From Erythrobasidium yunnanense (Eukaryota > Basidiomycota > Cystobasidiomycetes > Erythrobasidiales > Erythrobasidiaceae), in the NCBI GenBank assembly GCA_001600175.1, contig BCJC01000001.1, forward strand, positions 2,279,652-2,343,651: a stretch of DNA of 64,000 bases, in the 5' to 3' direction. Shown piece after piece: positions 1-11,183 of this stretch. The notes beneath the pieces were generated by a model, which saw only the letters and a program-made list of their open reading frames with translations, had not been told where the DNA came from and ran no database searches. Both the position numbers and the translations under genes were made by a program. Position 1 is the first letter of the stretch. Each line of letters starts with the position of its first letter.

Positions 1-1101
1 GAGGAGAAGTCGTGATGAGGGTATCACCGGCGACTTTCACGAGACCTGCACTCCACCATTGCCAGAAGAATATATCACTGATGACCCATTCGAGACCTGG
101 CGTCTTCCTTTTGCCATCTGCTGAGCCCCATCCTAGCTTGTTCCGGATCTTCCACCATGTCTTCTTCGCACCCGAAGGCTTGTAAGACCCGTCTTCGAGC
201 GCTTTGTTCCAGTTCAGCTGCTTTTCTAACCGTTTATCCCACGCTTCTAGCAGTCTGTCTGCAAGGATAGCACTCTCCTTCTCCGGTGGCAACTTCCATA
301 AATCTTCTTGAACAAGGAAGCGCTGGTAGCCTAGAGTAATAATAGGCTGTATCCAGGTGTATGTCAACTTGCTGAAGATGTTGGCGTTGTATAAAGGCAT
401 GATGGGAGCATCGATGATGGATGCACGCGGTTTCGGTGCGGGAAGGTTGCGATTGACGAGGCTGCAAGCGAACACATATCATATATCAGTAACAGTCCTC
501 CTCTTCGAGGCTATGTGCGAGACAGGGCAGCCAGACCATAACCGATGTCCGGTACAGATACAGCCGGCCTTCGCAGATCCAGCTGCTGGTTCGCACTGAG
601 CTGAATTAGCACTCACCATCGCCATAACCTCTGAGGATCATCAGGCCGATCCTCTTTATCCAAGTCTGCGTCAGTTTCCGCTCTCGAAGTAGCATTCGTA
701 AGCATCGTGGTTCTTCGAGCATTGAGCGGCGGTTTCGGCGGGAAACCAGCTTCCACATCATGTTCTTCTTTCTTCTTCTGATCCGCATCAATGTCCTTGC
801 CTGCATTCGCGACTGTTCTTTGACTGCTATGCTCAGATCCAGATCGACCTCCTTCGGCCTCCTCGTGGTCGGCGGGCATACTTGACCCAGGATGACCCAG
901 TTCCAAAGGAGTGATTTGCGGTACAGCTAAGATATGGTGCTGCCTGTCGAACGGCGTGCTGGGTGTTTCTTCAACTACATTGTTATCGTTTTCGGTCCCT
1001 ACTTCGCGCTCAATCTGCTCGACATCGATAGGTCGCTCCTCCTGCGATGCCTGATTCTGCGTATGTTCTGGTGTTGGCGGCCGTTCTTGATGATGGACCA
1101 T
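1..1101 (-). CDS. Yor1/MRP-type ABC multidrug transporter, N-terminal part (runs off the window start)
   Basis: The gene starts at the ATG at 1101 and its 3' part lies before base 1. Exon 1 is 617-1101; a GT-AG intron spans 462-616 (donor GTGAGT, acceptor TTGCAG); exon 2 runs from 461 to the edge. The first ~160 residues are acidic, disordered cytoplasm. Exon 2 then reads NIFSKLTYTWIQPIITLGYQ, followed by an LWKLPPE motif and, near the edge, a WWSAGLVKVAGDTL segment. This is the known start of membrane domain 1 in fungal full-size ABCC exporters (Yor1, oligomycin resistance). The family pumps amphipathic drugs and conjugates across the plasma membrane. The ATP-binding cassettes lie outside the window, so the substrate cannot be judged. 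Its promoter would lie in 1102-1974. Family assignment is firm; the Yor1 subtype is inferred from length and motif order. Confidence 0.82.
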
Positions 1102-1974
1102 ACTTGAAGCAGCCAGGCGCTGCGTTGTCTAACCTTCTTCAAAGGTCCTTTAAAACCCTGTAAACCTCTTCGACTGATGACGGAAGATGCAACCTGTAAA
1201 TTACACCTGGCCATCGCAGCCTTTCTAATCTGCGAATTTTATTTCCGTCGGAGTTGCTCATCTCTCGGCCGGCAGTCCTACCGAACACGCGTAACACTTG
1301 TCTATTTCTGAGTAAGCGAGACAAATACTTTCTACAGATGTCTACTTCAGCCTCTACGTTCAGCATCTTCAATGTATTCGTATAGTTCTGTTGCTCTCCT
1401 GCCTGCATTGCAATCTATGCATTTTTCTGCACCTCGGTTTTTGTCGGGCCCCCACTTCGCCTCGTGAGGCACCAGGGCGGTCCCGCATGATCTTCCAATA
1501 CGTAAGCAGGCGACGCGAAAGGCGACGCAAAAGACCCTCAGTAGGAGGTCAACAGTGAAGGCCGCAATCGCGAGCCTGCTCGTGTCCTCACCAGCTAGTG
1601 ATAAGCCCAGCTTTTCCCCACCCGTCAGGGAAAGCCCTCAATCTGCTGGAGCATACTACCGATATAAGCTCGACAAGTCGCGAAGAGGGTCCGTCTGCTA
1701 GCTATGCACCAGCTGACGCGCCCTCAGACAAAAAGACTATCAGCGTCCTGCGGTAGATCAGCTGCAGCTGCGCCAGAAGTAAAGAAGAAGGACGTATTAT
1801 TGCAGCATTGCGGTAGACGAGAGTGATACAAGAGGGTATTCCAGTGAACGATACAGCCAGCAACGCTATGACCAAAGAAGCCAGCGAGAATGAACGATCC
1901 GCTGCAGCAATCAGACGGCCGACGTCTAACGTCCCAGAAAGCATAGAACTGAGGGTGAGGCTTCCCTAATGCAC
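1102..1974. other. Intergenic stretch between the ABC transporter start and the CNB1 stop
   Basis: This 873-base gap holds the promoter of the ABC gene and the 3' end of CNB1. Two weak open frames exist. One, minus strand 1702-1944, starts 31 bases after the CNB1 stop and would give 80 residues with one hydrophobic segment. The other is a plus-strand frame ending at about 1756. Neither matches a family I know and neither has convincing splice or start context. Nothing else is seen. Confidence 0.5.
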
Positions 1975-2978
1975 CTAGAACAAGTCTGTTTGAGTGAAGA
2001 AGGATCGGGAAAGGCCGAAATGTCAGAGTTGAGAAGGCAAGGCGAACGCGTCAATCAGCCCTCTAGACCGACTGAAAAGGGATTGAAACGCACCATCTAG
2101 CGTCATCTGTTTTGCGATATCCGTATTCGCGACCATCGCTTTGAACTCTTCAAAGTCGATTTTCCCGTCCCCATCCTGATCCGCTTCCATGATCGTCTTG
2201 TCCACGATCTGCTGTAACTGCTGGTCTTTCAAGTTGTTCCCTACCATCATCTTTAACACTAGGAACAGCTCGCCGTTGCTGATGTAGCCGTCGCGGTCCA
2301 TGTCGTACACCTTGAAGGCGACTGGGTACCGAAGATGTAAACTTAGTCAAAGGAGCTATGGCAGGCAGATGCGGAGTATGCTTACACTTCAGCTTCTCCT
2401 CACGCTCTCCTCGATTACTGAACGCGCTTAATCCAGCTACGAATTCTTGGAAGTCGACAGTACCTCCGCCACTATACGCGCGAAGTGGTGAAGAGCACAG
2501 CGTGATAAGATAACAGCGAGTAGGATGTGCAGGAATAGAGGATACGAGGGAAGTACGCGTAAAGATAGGTTATATAGTCAGCGCGCTCGAACACCGCACG
2601 ATAAGCGAGCAGCAGTCTCACTCTTCATCAAAGATGGCTATCATCCTGCTCGCCAATGGATTATTTGCTATTTGAGGGATCTGGAGGAACTCTTCTTTGT
2701 CTATCGACCCAGAGCCGTCTTTATCGAGTTTCATGAACCGGCGCTTCAACCTTTGGATCTCGGGCGCAGAGACTGGTCATGAATTGGTGTTAGGATCATT
2801 TGTAGCCAATATATCAGACGTGAATCTCTTGCGACTTGCAATTTGAGGATGCCTCCATCTCCTGGAGGAGCCTGAGCGCGCGAGAATTGACGTTTGAAAG
2901 TCAATAAATAATCAGCATTGACGATGTATACATCTTGTTGTCGTCGTTATAAGCATACGCTGATCCTGTCTGTCCCAT
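1975..2978 (-). CDS. CNB1: Calcineurin regulatory subunit B
   Basis: Ca2+-binding regulatory subunit of the phosphatase calcineurin; with the catalytic A subunit it controls stress, cation and mating responses. I resolve six exons: 2959-2978, 2840-2871, 2622-2772, 2386-2471, 2094-2321 and 1975-1985, giving 175 residues, the normal length. It begins MGQ (N-myristoylation glycine). Four EF-hand loops are visible: [36 protein letters not shown] and [12 protein letters not shown]. The stretch [20 protein letters not shown] is near-invariant in the family. Two junctions are unusual. Intron 2 has a GC donor (GCAAGT, 2834-2839); using it restores the conserved SNFS-x-PEI start of EF1. The last exon is only 11 nt and supplies the expected MTLDDLF end; reading through instead gives a non-conserved tail. 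It shares a short promoter with VPS68. Confidence 0.95.
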
Positions 2979-3119
2979 GGCTGCGTTAGTCTTCTAGATG
3001 GTATCGGTCAACCTTCAAGGCTTGTCTTTGTCTCCCTTTCAGCGACTTGAAATCATTTCAAATACGCTGTATAATCCCATTTCAAGACATTTCAAGACTC
3101 TGGATCAATCACAGCTCAA
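2979..3119. promoter_or_regulatory. Shared divergent promoter, CNB1 / VPS68
   Basis: Only 141 bases separate the two start codons. It contains three near-copies of a CATTTCAA/AGACATTTCAAGA motif between about 3050 and 3095 (atcatttcaa, cccatttcaa, gacatttcaa). No TATA box is obvious. Confidence 0.5.
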
Positions 3120-3923
3120 ATGTCCCTTCCTCGCGCAAGCTATGATCCTCGGAGAGTGTGCCTAATAGGCCTCCCTGACCTCGGACTGGGTTAGCGACTA
3201 TAACGCAAGAGATATCACCTCGAATCTGAGTATATTCTATGTGACTGTAGGGCCCAGGAAACGAGAGATTGGCGTCTATACTGCCGGAGCTCTCGTGGGT
3301 CATTAGCCGTCGAGTGCATAAAGGCTGCTGTTCTGACGCCTTGATCACCAGTTCGCACTTGGATGGTGGTTCTTCTTCGATGCCTGTATCCTCTCATCAA
3401 GAGCGGCGCCTCCTCCTTCAGCGCCTTACGATACCGTGCCCGTCCATATCGCTTTCCCAGACTGGCTCTCACCGCTCTTCTCGACACTAGGCATGATCAT
3501 CGTCAATCTGATAGACAAACAACGTCTACTGTCAGAAGGAGGCTTCCAGTCGAGCGATAGTGTAGCGTGGAAAGCGAGATTGTTCCTCTTCTTGGGCTTT
3601 GCACTCATGGCTGGAGGTCTCGCTGGGTCCATTACCACGCTACTTATAAAGTATGTCCTTCCTGGATTCTCGGAGGATTGGATGTTTGTAAAGTGGTATG
3701 GCGTCGCAAACGTCCTGCAGAGCTCGCTTACCATGCTCTCGTGAGTTGGGCCGGCCTGTAGATCACGCGCCTTGTCCGCTGAATACCATACTTCACAGCG
3801 CCGTCATACTGTGGATGGCTCAGTCTGCCGAGTCTGACTATGAATACAACCTGTTAGTCCCCTTGCCTCGCACTCGGCACTCGAATGAATTCCCGGCTGA
3901 CATGTTCCTGTAGGACTCTGTGA
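3120..3923 (+). CDS. VPS68: Vps68 / TMEM50 family (UPF0220) membrane protein
   Basis: Small four-helix endomembrane protein needed for vacuolar protein sorting in yeast; partner of Vps55 and ESCRT at the late endosome (family knowledge). Five exons: 3120-3189, 3251-3294, 3352-3740, 3799-3852 and 3914-3923; 188 residues. Recognised by GVYTAGALFALGWWFFFDA (helix 1), VHIAFPDWLSPLFSTLGMII (helix 2), a LFLFLGFALMAGG helix and WYGVANVLQS before helix 4. The expected ending ESDYEYNLTL appears only if the GTTAGT...GTAG intron at 3853-3913 is removed, leaving a 10-nt terminal coding exon. Without it the frame runs on into an unrelated 19-residue tail. Transcribed away from CNB1. Confidence 0.92.
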
Positions 3924-4662
3924 AGGAAGCTTGGACTTGAAATATGTTGATACAAGTTGTTATAAAAGCCTTGAGGCTGTCTCCTCTTTCGTGCCTGTCG
4001 TAAGTGTACCCATAGAGCTTTCCTAATGAAACACTCCAGAGCAGACCACGCAAATTCAGGCTGCAGTGATGTTTGAGGTCGTTTGACTTTGTTTTGTACC
4101 AACACCCACTAATAAGATTCATGGACCCCCTGACCCTCCTTTTGGTTTTCTGTCTACAACAGGGTATGTTCACCTACCACTGCCAATCTTGAGCATAGAC
4201 ACAAGGGAATACTAATAATATGGAACCAACTAAAACTTAAGGAAGAGTAACGTCTATGCACAAACTTCACAGATAAAGAGAGAAAGGTCCGCCATCTACA
4301 GAATTTAGGGGAGAGAAGAGGTAAGAGGCAGATGAGAGATAAAGAGATGGCGGTTAAAGAAGAGAATGTTTGTTGAAGAGGAATTTGTTGAGCACCAGCA
4401 GCTGCGGTAAAGATACAGATGTACAGAGAATTGATGTTGAGCAAGCGCATGCACTTGTGCGTAACGCTATGCGCGCTCTTCGAAGTGACAGGAAGAATCT
4501 TCGACACTAAACAAGGTCATCTCTGTCCTCCTCGGTTAAGCCTTGCGAATGTCAATGGCCGTGTCGAGGAGAGACAGAGGAGAAGAATATCGAACAAAGA
4601 GCGAAGAAGAGCACAGATGAGACTCAGACCCATACTTGAGGAGCGAGTACCCGTCCTTGAGA
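3924..4662. other. Convergent 3' region between VPS68 and the Flo8-like gene
   Basis: This 739-base gap contains the 3' flanks of two convergent genes. The plus strand is very purine-rich from about 4240 to 4385 (GAGAGAAG-type), so it is a pyrimidine tract in the Flo8-like transcript. No supported gene is seen; the 117-residue minus frame at 4154-4507 is low-complexity and has no recognisable domain. Confidence 0.5.
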
Positions 4663-7600
4663 TTATGCAGCAGCGGGATCCCAACCGGTCAGGTAGTCGT
4701 CGAAGTTGATGTCGGTCGTATCGCCGAATATCTGTAGAGATAGTGAGTGTCAGACAGGTTCACCCGTTCAATATGGCTAGATGTAGCGTACCCCGCTCGC
4801 GGAAAAGTCCGCATTAGTCCAATTTTGCAAGTCGGAGAGGTCGAACCCATTCTGACTTGCCGATCCTAAAGACGCTATAAAGTCCGCTTGGGTGATTGAG
4901 GCTTGTCGACCGTGTCCCGAAGCTGTTGGAGTGGAGCCGGGTACAGCTATATTGCCTAGACCGTTGTGTGCAGGAGACGGTGCCCATAATTGTCCGCCTG
5001 AACCGTTTGCGAAGTACGCGCTCATGTCTATACTAGCTTGACGATGTGGAAGACTTCCACCGTTGTTGTTGCTGATGCCGTTCGCTTGCGGCTGGCGGCC
5101 TTGACTGCCTTCTTCGGGAACCTGGACATCATTCGATGAGCTCGGTGGCGTTGCTTCTGCATTAACAGTATTGTTTGCTGCTGCTGCTGCAGCTGCGGCC
5201 GCCGCAGCCGTTGTAGAAGCTCTGCTATTGCGCGGTTTCTGAAAGGAGTCAGGTAAGTCAGCGATATTTAGACGTTCTGCTAGTATGGCACTTACCTTCT
5301 TCGTCTCTTTGGTGGTTGGATCTGTGGCCGTCCTCTTTCTGCCCTTCGTAGGGGGAGGTGCTGTATTTGTGACCACTCCAGAAGCCACAGCTTGAGTATT
5401 GGGTGTTCTGGGAGTATGCGGGGTCGCTGCGTCTGGGCTACCTTGAGACATTCCATTCGCAAGCGGTGTGTTTGCTTGGCTAGCAGGCGTCGGAGCTCTA
5501 TTGGGCTGTGAGGCTTGCTGTTGCTGCTGTTGTGGTCCGCCGTTGGCCGGCCTTCTCGGAGGCGGCATACTGCCATCCGGCATCTGGTTGAGCTGCTGAG
5601 ATGGCTGTTGCTGCTTCGACAATGGGTGTCGCGAGATCGCCTCCTGAATCTGGGACAACGGCATGCCTGCTCCACCCTGTTCTTGCCCCGGGCCTTGAGC
5701 ACTGGGCGAAGCGCCGACGTGGTGCTGATTCGGACTCGCTCCTGCTGAATGTTGTTGTTGCTGCACCGATTGAGAGTAGGGCTGCAGCATCTGACCTTGC
5801 TGCTGCCCATTTGATGCATATTCGCCGATCGAATTGCCATACTGCTGTTGCTGTTGAGGCATCTGTTGTGGTATCTGCCTGAACAGAGGCTGATGCACGA
5901 CTCCCGGCTGGCCATTCGCAGCAGCCGAGTTCATTTGCGCCTGCTGCTGTTGGTGCTGCTGGCTTGCATGTTGCTGCTGCATTAACTGCTGCTGTTGCAT
6001 ATGCTGCTGCTGCTGTTGTTGCTGATGCATTTGGGCCTGTTGCTGCCCTTGCTGCACCATGGCTTGCTGATACTGCGGTCCTGACATCTGTTGCGCATAT
6101 GCGGGGTCCTGCTGTCCACCTTGTATCATCGAAGGCTGCTGGCCCGGCACACCGACACCCAGAGAAGCCTGTCTTTGTCGTTGAGCCTGCTGAGTTGCAG
6201 AGATGGACTGCCGGTAAGCAGCCAGAGCAGGATTGCCTGGATGCTCAGCATTCATCATCGAAGGCGACATGCTTTGCATGGGATGTTGCTGCTGTCGTTG
6301 CATATCGACGATGCGAGTCTACGTTAGGAAAGTAAGCTGCATATTCTACTGACGAAACCGCTGCGAACCTACTTGAAGCTGCTCTTGTGACTCTGGGCTC
6401 AGGCCAGGGCGCCTCACCGGCGAGTGTCCGTCCTCCGATGCTGCAGCATAAGCAGGATTCATCTGAATTGGCTGAGGAGGCCTTCCACCGCCTCCGAATG
6501 GACCATGTGGCTCTTGCTTCTGAGCATCGACAGTGTGCGGTCTAGCGAACGGACTCGAAGCAGCAGTACGGCTTGGAGCTCTCAATGGCATATTCGAAGG
6601 GCTGGATGCGCTATCTGGCCCTTGTGACTGAATGTGTGTGGGAACAGTAGCAACGCTGGCAGGCCGTTGCCGTGCAGCAAGAGCTGCGGCGGGGTTTGGC
6701 GGATTGCCAGGCTGCTGTCCTTGCAGCTGCATATGTTGTTGCATTTGCTGCCTCTGAACAAGACTGCCATTCATGTACCCCGGTTGCGGACCTGGGCCGG
6801 CTTGAGGCACAGGCTGACCTATGGGGGCCCCGCCTTGAGCTGACAGGCGACCCATGTTTTGCGCTTGCTGCATCTGGTGCATCTGCTGATGTTGCTGATG
6901 CTGAGCGTGCGCCTGAGCCTGAGCCTGAGCCTGAGCGTGTTGCTGGGCTTGCTGCTGTTGAGCTACCGTGTAGTACCCTTGCGGCGGGTGGGGACCTTGA
7001 TGACCAGCAGGTACAACACTGTAACCTTGTTGCTGCGCATGTGGCATACCAGGGGACCCAGCTTGGTTGCCCATTGGTGGTGGGCCTTGCGCTAACCTGA
7101 CTTGCGGATGCATCGCAGGTTTCGCGCCCATACCAGCTGGCGGCGGTCCACCGACCATACGCACCATACCTGGTCCAGGCGCTGCGGCTTGAGGTTGCTG
7201 ACCCGGATGTCCCGGAGGAAAAGGAGAGGAGCTTTGTTACAAACTGTGTCAGCATTGAAACTTTGAATTGCAAGGTTCAAGAACATACCCGGTAATAGCA
7301 AAGCGCCTTTGCGCTGAAGCTGGACCTGGCTGGCCTGGGGCAGCCCTCTGTTGAACAAGGCCTGGACCTCCAGGCTGCATCGCTTGCGGTGGCGCTTGTG
7401 CATGATGTACTGGTGCCTGCAATTGCTGCTGATACTGGTGCGGCTGCTGCTGCATGTGAGGCTGTGGATGTGCCTGTATAGGCCGTACTTGCGCCTGTTG
7501 TCTTTGTGCTGCTTGCATATTCGGTTGGGACGGCAGACCTTCCGGAGCAAGGTGCGGGCTCGAGTTCAGGTCCAGGGGCGTTATAGCGCGCGCACCAGTC

Positions 7601-9740
7601 TGAGGTTGGTGAGCCGCAATTGCGGAAGATGTTGCAGAGGAGGCTGAGTTCGGCGGCTGCAGCTGGCCGTGCGTGGGTATCTGTTCGTTCTGCATGCTCG
7701 GCTGAGCATTGGACTGGGCGGGATGCTCTCGCAATGCTTGCGAAACTTGCTGTGTCGGCATTTGAGCAGATTGAACAGGCTGTCTCTGATCACTGCGTTG
7801 ACCCATGGCATCCAGGCTGGGAGGTCCGGCTAGCGATTGCTCGCGCTCTCTTTGAAAGGTAAGCGGCTGCTGTCCCACCGCTTGGGTCGGCTGCATGGCT
7901 ATCTGTGCACCTCCTTCGGGTTGCTGCTCAAGAAGGCGCGAAGGTAGCTGCAGAGACTGGGACCGACCAGGACTCTGTGGGACGGTCCCTTGGCGCGACA
8001 TAGCCATACTTGCATCTTCGGATTGCTGTCGAAAAGGTAGTTGCCGAATGCCTGCCTGCTGCATATGTGCTGTGCGGTCGCCCGCTGCTTGCTGTGGCTG
8101 ACCAGCGGGATATGCGCCTTGTCGTACTGGTACATATTGAGAGGAAGGGGGTTGCCCATGCATGGAGAGCGACGCCGAGAGGAGCATCTCACCATTTGCC
8201 GTTGGCAGCTGCACACAATGCTCAGATGGGTATAACGTACAGCCGAGGCAGGACTACTTACAGTGCCGCTTTCTGAAGCTTGCATGAATACTTGAGCTGC
8301 GATTGTGGAAGGTTGCAGATCATGTTTACTGCGGTAGATGTCCCAAAATATGGTCCACCATTCGAAAAGAAAGCCTTGCGGTGCGGCTATTTGAACATCG
8401 GGTTTTGGTAAGATATCATTGGATTGTAGTGTAGAGGCATTCTTGATGGTTGCTTTCGATGAGCTGGCTGATAATGGATGCGGCGAGTCGGTTTGGGGAG
8501 AACCGAGAATATCCCCCTTGTCAGCTAGTAGAGAGCTGAAAGGTGGCGGAGAAGATATGGAAGTGAGTTTGGTCGCGTCTGAGTTGAAGAGGAAGGAGGA
8601 TTGACGGGATGGGGCGGATCCCATATGCACGCTGGCGCTCGTCGCCGCTGTGCTCGCGGTGTTGGCATCGCTGTCTTTGCTATTGGCACTACTACCGTTG
8701 CTCGACTGGTCTGAATTTGATGTTCCAGGAGCGGCTTTGTTGAGGGAGTCCGATATGACCAGGTTGTTTTGCAAGTCTGAAGCGGAGGCCGTGGAAGATG
8801 CAGGAGAAGTAGGTGACCCATCCGAGAACAGTAGCATCATGTCCATCATGCTATCGGAGGTATCGCCAGCGAGATTAGAGCTAATTGCCCCTCCGCCTTC
8901 TTGGCTTTTCCGCTTCCTGCTTTTTGCCTGGCTTGCTGCTGTCTCCTGGCTGTTATGAGTTTGAACGTTTTGATCGCCTCGCTTGATTCGATCTGTTGAT
9001 CCCATCTGGCCGCCAGCATCTCCGGTACTCTGAGCGGTTCTTCCTCCGATTTCCTCGTCGCTCTCCATTGTTTCATCATCCTCTCTTGACCGCTTCTTTC
9101 CTTTACCGTTTACTAATGCTCTTCCACTGGCCAGGGCGGCTGACGCTACATCGCTGGAAGGTCGGACAACGGCAGTCGTTGGAAGATCCGCAAGGAAAGC
9201 CCTCGCGGCTTGTTGGTAGCCCTGTCTATAGAGGTAGTCGTATATGTATGCATGGAAGAGCCTTCTTTCGTTCGGAAAGCCATCGCTGGCATTTGTCCTG
9301 GTTGCATCGGATGAGACGGGCGGTAACGTCGGTTTCGCCTCGAACGTCGACTCTAGACGCCTGCCAGAGGTATCACTACCACTTGCAACAGGTTGAGCGT
9401 CTGGAATCGTCAAGGGAGGGTAGGGCTGTTTTGACGCCATTCTTGGCTGGGGGACCTTCCCAGTTGAGGTTGCTCCAGGGAGACTACCGCCGTATCGTCC
9501 CACGGTCGCTCCAGCTGCAGCACTGTCTGATCCAGCTGCATATGAAGCTGTGTTGCTACCTAAAGGATTGAATTGTCCTTCCACACCGTTGCTCAAGGGA
9601 TACGCCCGACTTTCCGGATGGGGCTGCAGAGAGAGTTGCCCCAGCACGTTCTGGCGAGCGGCAGCGCTTGAAAGCACATCGGTGTTGTTGCTGTCTGATC
9701 TACCCATGCTGAATCTGCCGCTGCTTGCTACTTCTTGCAT
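4663..9740 (-). CDS. Flo8/Som1-type LisH-domain transcription factor, Gln-rich
   Basis: Probable nuclear regulator of filamentation and adhesion downstream of cAMP-PKA, by analogy with Flo8/Som1. Six exons: 8262-9740, 7289-8208, 6373-7231, 5296-6318, 4792-5238 and 4663-4731; 1598 residues. A LisH dimerisation motif (LFHAYIYDYLYRQGYQQAA) lies at about residues 155-185. The Flo8 signature GFLFEWWTIFWDIYRSKHD follows at about 460-480. The rest is Ser-rich then Gln/Pro-rich. A basic patch (KGRKRTATD) and an acidic C-terminus (DTTDINFDDYLTGWD) resemble a nuclear signal and an activation tail. The intron at 5239-5295 is 57 nt and has no stop, so retention would add 19 residues. The intron at 7232-7288 appears to end at AAAG. 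The frame stays open for about 325 bases upstream of 9740 without an ATG, so an extra 5' exon is possible. Poly-Q length may vary between strains. Confidence 0.85.
5515..6060. repeat. CAG/CTG-rich poly-glutamine coding repeats
   Basis: Interrupted runs of CTG, TTG and CTC triplets on the plus strand encode Gln-rich stretches of the Flo8-like factor, densest at about 5940-6060. Mixed CAG/CAA codons argue for long-standing protein-level selection rather than recent slippage. Confidence 0.85.
6911..6936. repeat. Hexamer repeat (GCCTGA)x4
   Basis: Four perfect tandem copies of GCCTGA followed by GC, encoding alternating Gln-Ala in the Flo8-like protein. It is a perfect short tandem repeat and a likely site of length change. 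Confidence 0.9.
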
Positions 9741-11183
9741 TGCTGTCTCGAGCTTGGATCCGCTGGGCTGAAGGTCGCCCTGGCTCGCAGGCGGAGTCGC
9801 AGCCGGACTTGAATGGCAATATTCGTATCTACCGATTGCAGAAAGTGTACTGGCAGTGACCGCCGGATCGCTGGCGTTGAGCTGGCTGCTAGGGCTCGGA
9901 AGGTGCTGAAATAGCGGTATCGCTTGCCTTCGCGTTCTGAGACTGTTGAATCGACCTGTACGATCTTCTGTAGACCTGTACGAGTACTCTAATGTCTTGT
10001 TCCAGCTCGGTGTCTTGCTGTTTGTACGCGCTTTTTGGCTCTCAGAATGCCGCCAGCTCTAGGACTGGCTGCACAAGACTGACGCTGAGAGGCCTCAACA
10101 CTTGATGTACATCTTTGCAACGTATTGCTTGACTTCTTCTTCCTTATCGCTTTGAGTTATGCTCAAGAAGGGCTCACTCGGCACTCAGAAAATTGACCCC
10201 TAAAAATGCCGTGATGCCTGAAAGTACGAGCGAATAGGATAGCGAGAGTGCAATACACGAGACTCGGATTGCTATGGAAGCTCGTAACATTGAACAAGGG
10301 CCCAACGCCCTAGCTTGAACAGACAATTATACGACTTCCGTTAGTCGACTGGGGTTGCGCCGTCTGACAGGCTTCATGCCCATGACAAAAAGCTTCGTAG
10401 CAAGGATATACGCGCAATACAGCAAGATCAGCAGTATCTCAGCTTTGCCGCATGAGCGGGCGATTGCTACACACTTGTTGACCGATCTGCACTGCCAAAA
10501 GGCAGTCACTTTAGCGCAGGACCACCGAGGCTTATAAGATAGGCATATGCTTGCTCTGTAGCATCTGCTTAACGAAAGCTATTGCCCGACACTCGTTCAG
10601 TGTGTCAACCGATCCGCCAGGACTACCTGTACTGAAGACGCAACCTTGCATTGTGCCAGACTTGCCATTGTTGTCTTTCGACGCCATGTTACTGAGGGCA
10701 GATCTTGTTATCTTAGACAACCGTGGCTCGAAGTGCCTCTTGTCGCTAGTCTCGTAAAGCGGCGCAGTATGAGAGTGCTCAAGCAAGATCTTGACCGGAC
10801 ACCTGTGTTCCTCTGAAAGCGCATGCATAATGCTGTGCGTGTAGTGATAGAGAGGGAAAGTAAGAGTCGTAGCTCGCAAAAGACTGCCTTGCGTATTGCG
10901 GCACTTTCAAACAGAAGTTTGCCTATTTCTATCATGTTGTTAGCAAAGGCAACATCAGCTTGTCATAGTGTTATAGAGCAGACGTGGGCTATGGAGAGTA
11001 AGATTCGGACGGAGGGAAGAAAATGTCAAAATCGTATGCTCCAAAGCTCGTTGGTTGTTGGCTTTGGTACGAGCAGTCAAGTCATCTTTGAAGTCTTGAA
11101 GCTTGGTGTCTAAGGATGCTTCCATCGCAATTCGACGTCCAGTCTCGGGCAGCCGCCTTCTTGGTCAGGCTTTGCTTTCTTGC
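9741..11183. other. Long divergent intergenic region upstream of the Flo8-like gene and the carrier
   Basis: This 1.44-kb gap is the longest in the window and presumably holds the regulatory region of the Flo8-like gene, a class often under long promoters. From 9741 to about 10065 the Flo8 frame is open but lacks an ATG. A minus-strand frame at 10532-10828 (98 residues from ATG, beginning MHALSEEHRCPVKILLE) looks mildly protein-like but matches nothing I know. No repeat, tRNA or clear site is seen. Confidence 0.45.

Noticed and set aside
1556-1756. Plus-strand frame ending ...SDKKTISVLR
   Set aside because: The end looks coding, but there is no start codon or clean upstream exon, and it overlaps the minus frame above.
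1702-1944. 80-residue minus-strand frame with one hydrophobic segment, just after CNB1
   Set aside because: No family match, no splice or start support, and it probably lies in the CNB1 3' flank.
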